Origin: Curvibacter sp. GWA2_64_110
GTDB taxonomy: Bacteria; Pseudomonadota; Gammaproteobacteria; Burkholderiales; Burkholderiaceae_C
Assembly: GCA_001797315.1 (NCBI GenBank)
Contig: MGPC01000018.1
Span: 186,001 to 250,000, forward strand
Direction: 5' to 3'
Length of the DNA stretch: 64,000 nucleotides
How positions within the stretch are numbered: the first letter of the stretch is position 1; every line of letters starts with the position of its first letter. Below, in pieces: positions 10,872 through 18,447 of the stretch. A model generated the notes under the pieces. It worked only from the letters and a program-made list of their open reading frames with translations, was not told where the DNA came from and did no database searches. Made by a program: the position numbers and the translations under genes.

Positions 10872-11399
10872 TTAACCGTGAGACCAGTCGATGAATTGCG
10901 GCGTATGGCCGCGCGACTTCAACCAGTCCGCCAGGGCATAACCGGTGCCGGCCGGCCAGCACTTGACGGCCTCGGGCGTGAACAGCCGGTAATCCACCAG
11001 TTCGGGCGACAAGCGCACCTCGCCTTCGCAGCGGGCGTGGTAGGCGACGATGACCTGGTTCATGCGCTGGAAGTCGTAGACGCCGATCAGGTTGAGCTCC
11101 AGCGGCTCCAGGCTGGTTTCCTCGCGGATTTCGCGCGTTATGCCCTCCTGCGGCGTCTCGCCGGCCTCCATGAAGCCGGTGATGAGCGCGTACATCTTGC
11201 CGCTCCAGGCGGCATTGCGCGCCAGCAGGATCTGATTCCTGTACTCGACCACCGCCGCCAGCACCGGCGTCGGGTTGTTCCAGTGCGTGAAATCACAGGC
11301 CGTGCAGCGCAGCCGTTCCCTCTCGCCACCGTCCTCCATCTGCACCGTCGGCGCCAGCGGTGCGGCGCAACTCGGGCAGAACCGGAATTCGTGCGTCAT
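10872..11399 (-). CDS. NUDIX hydrolase
   Basis: N-terminal Zn-ribbon CPSCAAP...CTACDF and Nudix box GFMEAGETPQEGITREIREETSLE. Confidence 0.93.
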   Translation of the reverse strand: MTHEFRFCPSCAAPLAPTVQMEDGGERERLRCTACDFTHWNNPTPVLAAVVEYRNQILLARNAAWSGKMYALITGFMEAGETPQEGITREIREETSLEPLELNLIGVYDFQRMNQVIVAYHARCEGEVRLSPELVDYRLFTPEAVKCWPAGTGYALADWLKSRGHTPQFIDWSHG

Positions 11400-11424
11400 G
11401 GCCTTTCAGTGGTGCGCGCAGCGT

Positions 11425-12327
11425 TCAGGCCGGAAAAACCCCGGTCGACAGGTAACGATCGCCGCGGTCGCAGACCACGAACACGATGGTCGCTTTCTCC
11501 TCGCGCTGGGCGATCTCCTGCGCCACCCAGCAGGCGCCGGCGGCCGAGATGCCGGCGAAGATGCCCTCCTCGCGCGCCAGGCGACGGCACATCTCCTCGG
11601 CGTCGGACTGGCTCACATAGACCAGCTCGTCCACCAGACTGGCGTCGTAGATCTTGGGCAGGTATTCCTGCGGCCACTTGCGGATGCCGGGGATGCGCGA
11701 ACCCTCGCTCGGCTGGGCGCCGATGATCTTGATCTTGGGGTTCTTTTCCTTCAGGAAGCGCGCCACGCCGGTGATGGTGCCGGTGGTGCCCATGGCACTG
11801 ACGAAATGCGTGATACGCCCGCCGGTCTGCTCCCACAACTCGGGGCCGGTGGTCTCGTAATGGATGCGCGGGTTGTCGGCGTTGGCAAACTGGTCCAGCA
11901 CCCGGCCCTTACCGCTTTGCTCCATCTGCGTGGCCAAGTCGCGCGCGTACTCCATGCCGCCGGACTTGGGCGTCAGGATCAGCTCGGCGCCGAAGGCCTT
12001 CATGGTCTGGGCGCGCTCGATCGACAGGTCCTCCGGCATGATCAGCACCATGCGGTAGCCCTTGATGGCCGCAGCCATCGCCAGCGCAATGCCGGTATTG
12101 CCGGAAGTCGCCTCGATCAGGGTGTCGCCGGGTTTGATATCGCCGCGCTCCTCGGCGCGCTTGATCATGGACAGCGCCGGCCGGTCCTTGACCGAGCCGG
12201 CCGGGTTGTTGCCCTCGAGCTTGCCGAGAATCACATTGCCGCGCGCGGCGTTCTCGGCAGCACCGATGCGCTGCAATGCCACCAGGGGCGTCTTGCCGAT
12301 GGCGTCTTCAATGGTCGGGTACTTCAT
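11425..12327 (-). CDS. cysM: Cysteine synthase B (O-acetylserine sulfhydrylase)
   Basis: IGKTPLVALQRI, PLP motif EGNNPAGSVKDR, EATSGNTGIALAM; start at MKYPTIEDA. Confidence 0.95.
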   Translation of the reverse strand: MKYPTIEDAIGKTPLVALQRIGAAENAARGNVILGKLEGNNPAGSVKDRPALSMIKRAEERGDIKPGDTLIEATSGNTGIALAMAAAIKGYRMVLIMPEDLSIERAQTMKAFGAELILTPKSGGMEYARDLATQMEQSGKGRVLDQFANADNPRIHYETTGPELWEQTGGRITHFVSAMGTTGTITGVARFLKEKNPKIKIIGAQPSEGSRIPGIRKWPQEYLPKIYDASLVDELVYVSQSDAEEMCRRLAREEGIFAGISAAGACWVAQEIAQREEKATIVFVVCDRGDRYLSTGVFPA

Positions 12328-12368
12328 GCCCCACACTGTGCCATAATTTCGGTCTTGCCTTCCTCCCT

Positions 12369-12453
12369 GCCCGGGTGGTGAAATTGGTAGACGCAGGGGA
12401 CTCAAAATCCCCCGCCGCAAGGCGTGCCGGTTCGATTCCGGCCCCGGGCACCA
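12369..12453 (+). tRNA. tRNA-Leu (CAA anticodon)
   Basis: Acceptor GCCCGGG/CCCGGGC, long variable arm, GGTTCGATTCC T-arm, anticodon loop CTCAAAA (CAA), encoded CCA. Confidence 0.95.
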
Positions 12454-12454
12454 C
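12397..12454 (+). repeat. att-like direct repeat copy 1 (3' part of tRNA-Leu)
   Basis: 58-bp segment matching 15159-15216 with one mismatch (12404 A vs 15166 G). Confidence 0.95.
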
Positions 12455-12548
12455 GCGGGTTTCGCCTCTTTTCAGAGGCTGGTCGTTTCTACAAATCCCT
12501 CTTGCTTTCTACAAAACGACCTCCAGTTTAGGCTAGAGGGTTTCGATC

Positions 12549-12769
12549 ATGAGCGTATCGAGCGTGAGCAGACTACAGACCGAGACCATTGAGCTGCCGA
12601 CCGACGTGGCCGTGATGCTCAGGGCCGAGGCGCGCGCATCGCAAGCCGATTGCTACCTACATGAAGGAATGGCTCGTCGAGCAAGCTGAACTCCGCGCCG
12701 CGATCAAAGTCAACAAGAGCAAGCCCAGCATCGCCGCGGAGGATCTGTACCGCGAATGTGGTATCTGAA
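12549..12769 (+). pseudogene. Frameshifted RelB-type antitoxin
   Basis: MSVSSVSRLQTETIELPTDVAVMLRAEARASQ then a shift near 12648 into YMKEWLVEQAELRAAIKVNKSKPSIAAEDLYRECGI*. Confidence 0.65.
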
Positions 12770-12985
12770 GTACGAAAAGCCGGCGGCCGACACTTTCCGG
12801 CGGCTCGATTCCTCAATCCCACAGCGCATCAAAACCTACATGGCCGGTGTCTACCGGCCCGAAGACCCAACCGCAGTCGGTAACTATTGCCTGATCTGCC
12901 GCATTGAGCACGGCCAACTTCTAGTTTCCGTTGTCACGCTGGGGCACACCGCTCGACGGTGTACGACTGAAACGTCTCCCGGGCG
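12756..12985 (+). pseudogene. RelE/ParE-family toxin remnant with internal deletion
   Basis: MWYLKYEKPAADTFRRLDSSIPQRIKTYMAGVYRPEDPTAVG | NYCLICRIEHGQLLVSVVTLGH resembles RelE but lacks the central EALKG...FWKYRVGD-type block. Confidence 0.6.
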
Positions 12986-13133
12986 TTCAACGCAGGAGCT
13001 TGACCCGATCCCCGACGCGTGCTTTGACATAGTGCATCGGTCATGTCCCGATGCTTGTGCACCAGCAATCTGTTGCATCGCCCGGTTGAAATCCGCAACC
13101 CCAAGCAAAGACACTTACATAGAGATCCATAAA

Positions 13134-13151
13134 TTCCTACAAACGTAGGTT
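13134..13151. promoter_or_regulatory. hipBA operator 1 (degenerate), centre 13142.5
   Basis: TTCCT-ACAAACGT-AGGTT. Confidence 0.7.
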
Positions 13152-13184
13152 TTCCGGCTCCATTGAGGTTGCTCTTTCAAAAAA

Positions 13185-13202
13185 TTCCTATTAACGCAGG
13201 AA
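13185..13202. promoter_or_regulatory. hipBA operator 2, centre 13193.5
   Basis: TTCCT-ATTAACGC-AGGAA (AAATTCCT/AGGAATTT arms). Confidence 0.85.
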
Positions 13203-13235
13203 TTTTAAATCTCCCCATCTAATTTTCAAATTAAA

Positions 13236-13253
13236 TTCCTATGATCAAAGGAA
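13236..13253. promoter_or_regulatory. hipBA operator 3, centre 13244.5
   Basis: TTCCT-ATGATCAA-AGGAA (TTAAATTCCT/AGGAATTTAA arms). Confidence 0.85.
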
Positions 13254-13286
13254 TTTAATTTGAAGTTTTTCTAATAATCTATAAAA

Positions 13287-13304
13287 TTCCTATAAACATA
13301 GGAA
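13287..13304. promoter_or_regulatory. hipBA operator 4, centre 13295.5, adjacent to hipB start
   Basis: TTCCT-ATAAACAT-AGGAA. Confidence 0.85.
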
Positions 13305-13312
13305 TTAAATCA

Positions 13313-13651
13313 ATGCAGTTTAAGATCAATGATGTCTCAGACATCGCCATACTCATACGTGCGACGCGCAAGGCAGCACACATGCGGATTGATGACTTGG
13401 CAGCTACTGCAGGACTGAGCAAACAGTTCGTCGGCGATGTCGAGACGGCTAAACCGACCGTACAGCTTGCACGGGTACTCCAGCTCATGAATGAGCTAGG
13501 TGTGCACATGTACATCGATGTGCCCAAGGATGCGGAGGCCCAGATCGCGAAGCAGCGTGAGCATGTGCACATGCGCTCAAGTCAGCGCATGGCAACAACG
13601 CAGAAGCGGCGCCTAAAGCGATCCAAGCCGATTATTAAGGTGGAGCCCTGA
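13313..13651 (+). CDS. hipB: HipB-like antitoxin, XRE-family regulator
   Basis: HTH (MRIDDLAATAGLSKQFVGDVETAKPTVQLARVLQLMNELGV); directly upstream of hipA. Confidence 0.9.
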   Translation: MQFKINDVSDIAILIRATRKAAHMRIDDLAATAGLSKQFVGDVETAKPTVQLARVLQLMNELGVHMYIDVPKDAEAQIAKQREHVHMRSSQRMATTQKRRLKRSKPIIKVEP

Positions 13652-13653
13652 AC

Positions 13654-14976
13654 GTGCGCAGCCTCAACGTTAGCAGCAATGGCCACCCGGTGGGTGTCCT
13701 GCGCGATGAGAACAACATCTGGCAGTTCCAGTATGACCCTCAGTGGGTTTCGGATCGCTCAGCATTTGATTTGTCTCCTCACCTGAAACGAACCGACGCA
13801 CCGATCATCGATGGAGCGACAGAGCGCCCCGTGCAGTGGTTCTTCGACAACCTGCTACCAGAGGAGGAGATGCGGACAGCCTTATCCAAAGAGGCGAAGA
13901 TTTCGCACGAGGATGCATTTGGCCTGCTGGAGTACCTGGGCAAGGAATCAGCTGGCTCACTGGTGCTGCAGCCGCCTGACACGCAGCCAGCGCCCGCCCC
14001 TGGCGCGCAAGAGCTCACAGATGCAGAGTTATCCGAACGGATCAAGAATCTGCCGGTGGCTACCCTCAATAGCAAGGCGCCCAAGCGGATGTCGGTGGCC
14101 GGCGCGCAGCATAAGCTGCTCGTCATCTATGCCGACGGCAAGCTATACGAGCCCGTCGGAGCGACGCCATCGACACACCTCCTCAAACCCAACCATCCGA
14201 AACCGGATGAGTACCCCAGTTCGGTCATCAACGAATATGCAATGATGAAACTGGCTGATCGCTTGAACCTGACGGTGCCTAAGGTCTACCGGCACTACTG
14301 CCCTGAGCCTGTCTACATCGTCGAACGCTTTGATCGCGTGACACACGGCGAGACGCCGGCAAATGCAGCACAAACAGAGCGGCTGCAATTGATCGACACC
14401 TGCCAACTGCTCAACAAATCAAGGTCCTTCAAGTACACCGCGGCAACCATAGGAACACTGAATCAGGTCCTCAAAAGCGTGCGCCAAACCGGACCCACAC
14501 GCAGGCCGCTCTATCTCTGGTTGATCTTCAACCTGCTGATCGGGAACAACGACAACCACATCAAGAACATCTCCTACTTAATCGACGCCGAGGGGGTAAA
14601 ACTTGCGCCGTTCTATGACTTGTTGAGCACCGCCAGCTATCTCACGAAAGGGTATGCGAAAGTCGATGGAGGAGCCTGGCCACAGGTAGATCTGGCAATC
14701 CCCCTGCCGAGCCAACCTCGATTTGCGGATGTCACACGCCAGGAACTGCTGAAGGCAGGCGTGGCGCTTGGTCTGAAGTTACCGATTTGTGAGCGTGATC
14801 TCGATTGGATGCTGAAGAATATTGGGCCGAGCCTGGAAAGGCTCATTGCTGAGATCGAGGCTGAAAACACCACACTGCCACCGGAGTGTCATCCCTATCT
14901 GGGTGGCGAAATGCGGTTGCTGCGCACCATCCGCTACGTCGTGGTAGCTGAAATGGTGGCAAGACTGTCAACATAG
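13654..14976 (+). CDS. hipA: HipA-family serine/threonine kinase toxin
   Basis: SVAGAQHKLLV, HLLKP, catalytic GNNDNHIKNIS, FYDLLST motifs. Confidence 0.93.
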   Translation: MRSLNVSSNGHPVGVLRDENNIWQFQYDPQWVSDRSAFDLSPHLKRTDAPIIDGATERPVQWFFDNLLPEEEMRTALSKEAKISHEDAFGLLEYLGKESAGSLVLQPPDTQPAPAPGAQELTDAELSERIKNLPVATLNSKAPKRMSVAGAQHKLLVIYADGKLYEPVGATPSTHLLKPNHPKPDEYPSSVINEYAMMKLADRLNLTVPKVYRHYCPEPVYIVERFDRVTHGETPANAAQTERLQLIDTCQLLNKSRSFKYTAATIGTLNQVLKSVRQTGPTRRPLYLWLIFNLLIGNNDNHIKNISYLIDAEGVKLAPFYDLLSTASYLTKGYAKVDGGAWPQVDLAIPLPSQPRFADVTRQELLKAGVALGLKLPICERDLDWMLKNIGPSLERLIAEIEAENTTLPPECHPYLGGEMRLLRTIRYVVVAEMVARLST

Positions 14977-15158
14977 CGATCAGCAGAAGCGAAACTAAAC
15001 CGCCGTGACAGTAGGTCCGCCCCAGCCAACGTAGCGACTTCAATGACGGGGAAATCATTGGTGCAAAAGTCCTTGTCATTCAACAGGATTTTCACTTTCA
15101 TGGCATTGTTTGAGCCCATGATTAGCCAGAAACCCGCATGGTTGAGCTATTTCGAGAT

Positions 15159-15216
15159 GGGACTCGAAATCCCCCGCCGCAAGGCGTGCCGGTTCGATTC
15201 CGGCCCCGGGCACCAC
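15159..15216 (+). repeat. att-like direct repeat copy 2 (displaced tRNA-Leu 3' fragment)
   Basis: GGGACTCGAAATCCCCCGCC...CCCCGGGCACCAC, 57/58 identical to 12397-12454. Confidence 0.95.
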
Positions 15217-15352
15217 ATAGCTCCCCCTCTTTTCTGAGAGCGAGCAGTATTTACACCTCTCGCTTCTACAAAACGGCTCGCTCCGCTATTTCGGCAAATG
15301 CTTCAATCGTGAGCGCATTGTGCTTACGCAGACTGCAAACCGAGACTGCGTT
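15217..15352 (+). pseudogene. Diverged copy of the 12455-12595 sequence incl. truncated antitoxin start
   Basis: Shared CCTCTTTTC...TTCTACAAAACG...GTGAGC...GCAGACTGCAAACCGAGACT vs CCTCTTTTC...TTCTACAAAACG...ATGAGC...CAGACTACAGACCGAGACC. Confidence 0.6.
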
Positions 15353-15355
15353 TTA

Positions 15356-16153
15356 TCAGACCGTGAACGAAGGAGGTGCATACAGCCTCCAGATCAAACT
15401 TCCGTTTGCAGAAAAACCAATCAGCACTGGGGTAAGCCACTCCAGCAGCAGCCATCGCATGTTTTGACTTTTTAAGAAAAGTTTGAAAGCATGATCGAAT
15501 CTCTCCAACGAAACGGGAATCCGATCATTGTTTAGAAGGACCGATGACTTCTCCAGCGATGACGCAACCTTACTCAAGCTCGTCAAAATTTCTTGGTTTG
15601 ACATTTGAAACGATACCAGCGTGGGATCTTGTGCGAGATCCAGATTCCCTCGAACCCCCTCCATTACGATGCGATGCTTTTCGTCAATCCGTGCCAACGC
15701 ATCTCGAACAGGATGCATGTTTCTAGCTGACTCAAGCCACCAGTTATAGAGCGTTGACTGACGAGGATCAGAAGGTCCATCTACTGACTCATCCCCGAAC
15801 CGTGCGGAAGTTAGAAATGCGACCTTCGCTCCGGTTAGACGTAACCGCCATTCCTGGAAAGCATCGATACTTCCCCAGAAAAAATGGACGAACAAATACA
15901 TGTTCACCAGCAGTAGTGCAACCATAACTTTTGTATCTGTCAATCCTTCAAATTGAAGGCCAAAGACGGCTGAATCTGTTTTGATCCGCAGATTCATAAA
16001 CACTGCTGCAAGACCGATTGAACTCCCGACAAGGAGGTGGGTTCTCATTTTTAGGACCACCTCCGTGAAATCGAGCATAAAAGGCTGTCCAAGTGCTTGG
16101 GCTACAGCATCTCGTTTCTTTTTCAGTTCTACCTGTTCAGTTGCATCACTCAT
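15356..16153 (-). CDS. Hypothetical membrane protein
   Basis: 265-aa ORF, hydrophobic segments near N-terminus and at C-terminus, low GC; no family recognised. Confidence 0.7.
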   Translation of the reverse strand: MSDATEQVELKKKRDAVAQALGQPFMLDFTEVVLKMRTHLLVGSSIGLAAVFMNLRIKTDSAVFGLQFEGLTDTKVMVALLLVNMYLFVHFFWGSIDAFQEWRLRLTGAKVAFLTSARFGDESVDGPSDPRQSTLYNWWLESARNMHPVRDALARIDEKHRIVMEGVRGNLDLAQDPTLVSFQMSNQEILTSLSKVASSLEKSSVLLNNDRIPVSLERFDHAFKLFLKSQNMRWLLLEWLTPVLIGFSANGSLIWRLYAPPSFTV

Positions 16154-16257
16154 ATCGTTTTCTCCGAATAAACCCGCTTCAGCTTATTTGCAGGGACACT
16201 CGCTCCTAAAGCAAACTTTTTTTGCTGCCACCAATCCGAAGCCCTCTCGTCGACACG

Positions 16258-17211
16258 TCACCCGATACCATCCAAAAACCCCTCCCGCACCGTCGGGTAA
16301 TGCAGCGTCACTCTTAGCTCGCTCTTCAGCCGCGCGTTGTCCATGCGGCGCGACTCGCTCATGAAACTCAGCAGCATCAGCGGCAGCTTGTCCTGCGCGG
16401 TCGTGCGCGGCACGCGTGGCGGGCGCGGCAGGCGGTAGAGGTCGGCCGCTAGGTCGAAGTAGTCGCCCATCTTCAACTGGGTGTCGTCATTGACGTTGTA
16501 GACGCGCTGCGGCCGGCTGCGCCACAGCGCGGCGATGCAGGCCAGCGCCAGGTCGTCGGCATGGATGTGGTTGGTGTAGACGTCGTCCTCGGCCTTGAGC
16601 ACCGGCGTGCCTTTGAGCAGGCGTTCGCGCGGTGTGCCGCCTTCGCGGTCAGGCGCGTAGATGCCTGGAATGCGCAGGATGCTGGCGCGCACCAGCGCAC
16701 TGCGGCCTAAGAAACGCACCCGCTGTTCGGCATCAACACGCCGCTGGCCGCGCGGCGTGCGGGCCTGGATCGGCCGGGTTTCACGCACGATGGCACCGTC
16801 GCAGTTGCCGTACACGCCGCTGGTGGAACCGTAGACCAACGCGCCGGGCAGCGAACGCCGCCGCAGCGCCTGCAGCAGGGCCTGGGTGCGCGGGTCGCCC
16901 CAGCCTTCCGATGGCGGTGGCGCCAGGTGCAGCACGCGCGTGGCCAGGCCGGCCAGGCGCTGCAGCGTGGCCGGCTGGTCGAGGTTGCCGGTCAGCGGCG
17001 TGATGCCGCGTGCACGCAGCTCGGCCTGGCGCAACGGCGAGGACGTCAGTGCCAGCAGACGTACCCGGCCCTGCAATTGACGTGCCGCGCGCAGGCCGAC
17101 ATCGCCACAACCGACGATCAACACGCGCTCGCGGCGAAAGCGCGCCGGCAGCGCGCCGAGGGGGCTTTGGTTTGAGGGCAAAATTCCAACCTTTGCAATC
17201 TGATGGTTCAA
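16258..17211 (-). CDS. NAD(P)-binding epimerase-like (SDR) protein
   Basis: RVLIVGCGDVGLRAARQL Rossmann motif; VYGSTSGVYGNCDG. Confidence 0.85.
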   Translation of the reverse strand: MNHQIAKVGILPSNQSPLGALPARFRRERVLIVGCGDVGLRAARQLQGRVRLLALTSSPLRQAELRARGITPLTGNLDQPATLQRLAGLATRVLHLAPPPSEGWGDPRTQALLQALRRRSLPGALVYGSTSGVYGNCDGAIVRETRPIQARTPRGQRRVDAEQRVRFLGRSALVRASILRIPGIYAPDREGGTPRERLLKGTPVLKAEDDVYTNHIHADDLALACIAALWRSRPQRVYNVNDDTQLKMGDYFDLAADLYRLPRPPRVPRTTAQDKLPLMLLSFMSESRRMDNARLKSELRVTLHYPTVREGFLDGIG

Positions 17212-17224
17212 GGATAACGAAAAG

Positions 17225-18304
17225 ATGTCGAGCAGTGATCACACCAGCTTCCAGGTGACGGTACAGCCCAGCGGCCGGGCCTTCAGCGCCAGCGCCGGCG
17301 AAGCCATCCTGGCGGCCGCCATCCACGCCGGCGTCGGCCTGCCCTACGGCTGCAAGGACGGCGCCTGCGGCTCCTGCAAGTGCAAGAAGCTCTCCGGCAG
17401 CGTGGTGCACGGCCCGCACCAGGAGAAAGCGCTCAGCGCTGCCGAGGAAGCTGCCGGCCTGGTGCTGACCTGCTGTGCCGTGCCGCAGAGCGACGTGGTG
17501 CTGGAATCACGCCAGGTGACGGAAGAAGGCGCCTACCCGGTGCGCAAGATGCCGGTGCGCGTGAACCAGCTGGAAAAGAAATCGGCCGACGTGATGGTCG
17601 TGCGGCTGCAGCTGCCGGCCAACGACAGCTTTGCCTTCCACGCCGGCCAGTACGTGGAGTTCCTGCTGCGCGACGGCGCGCGGCGCAGCTACTCCATGGC
17701 CAATGCGCCGCACACCCTGGCCGCGGCCAAGGAAGCCACACCGCCAGTCGGCCCAACCATCGAGCTGCACATCCGCCACATGCCCGGCGGCAAGTTCACC
17801 GACCACGTGTTCGGCGCCATGAAGGAAAAGGAAATCCTGCGCATCGAAGGGCCGTACGGCAGTTTCTTCCTGCGTGAAGACTCGGCCAAGCCCATCGTGC
17901 TGCTGGCCTCGGGCACCGGCTTTGCGCCGATCAAGGCCATCCTGGAGCACATGCAACACAAAGGCATCACCCGGCCGGTGGCGCTGTACTGGGGCGGCCG
18001 CCGCCCGGCCGACCTCTACCTGCACGACTGGGTGGTGCAGAAGGCGAAGGAGATGCCCAACCTGCAGTACGTGCCCGTGATTTCGGATGCGCTGCCGCAA
18101 GACCACTGGCACGGCCGTACCGACTTCGTTCACCAGGCCGTGCTGCAGGACTTGCCCGACCTGTCGGGCCATCAGGTCTACGCCTGCGGCGCCCCCATCG
18201 TGGTGGACTCGGCCCGGCGCGACTACACGGCACAGGCCGGCCTGCCGGAAGACGAGTTCTTTGCCGACTCCTTCACCAGCGAAGCGGACAAGCATGGCGC
18301 GTAG
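17225..18304 (+). CDS. 2Fe-2S ferredoxin / FAD-NAD reductase (CDP-6-deoxy-delta-3,4-glucoseen reductase-like)
   Basis: 2Fe-2S motif CKDGACGSCKCKK; RSYSMAN (FAD) and GTGFAPIKAI (NAD) motifs. Confidence 0.9.
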   Translation: MSSSDHTSFQVTVQPSGRAFSASAGEAILAAAIHAGVGLPYGCKDGACGSCKCKKLSGSVVHGPHQEKALSAAEEAAGLVLTCCAVPQSDVVLESRQVTEEGAYPVRKMPVRVNQLEKKSADVMVVRLQLPANDSFAFHAGQYVEFLLRDGARRSYSMANAPHTLAAAKEATPPVGPTIELHIRHMPGGKFTDHVFGAMKEKEILRIEGPYGSFFLREDSAKPIVLLASGTGFAPIKAILEHMQHKGITRPVALYWGGRRPADLYLHDWVVQKAKEMPNLQYVPVISDALPQDHWHGRTDFVHQAVLQDLPDLSGHQVYACGAPIVVDSARRDYTAQAGLPEDEFFADSFTSEADKHGA

Positions 18305-18447
18305 CGCCATGCTTGCGGTGAAGACTAACTTCGCCTGGCGAAGTTAAGGTACGTCAGCACCGAGTCGAAACCACAACCCTGCGCTTGCGGCGCAGGCCTC
18401 AGGGATAGCCCTCATCGGACATTCGCAATTTTCGGGACAATGACAGC

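Larger units (their letters stand above)
12455..15216. mobile_element. Small tRNA-Leu-associated genomic island without detectable integrase
   Basis: Flanked by 58-bp direct repeat of the tRNA 3' end; visibly lower GC than flanks; contains hipBA and decayed relBE. Confidence 0.85.

Noticed and set aside
13131-13304. CRISPR array (four regularly spaced repeats)
   Set aside because: Repeats are 18-24 bp palindromes with degenerate arms, only four units, no cas genes, and lie in the hipBA promoter; operator array fits better
15159-15216. Second tRNA-Leu gene
   Set aside because: Only the 3' part is present; sequence 5' of it cannot supply acceptor, D-arm or a paired anticodon stem, so it is an att remnant
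12455-15216. Phage or ICE
   Set aside because: No integrase, replication, structural or conjugation genes in the interval; only TA genes and fragments
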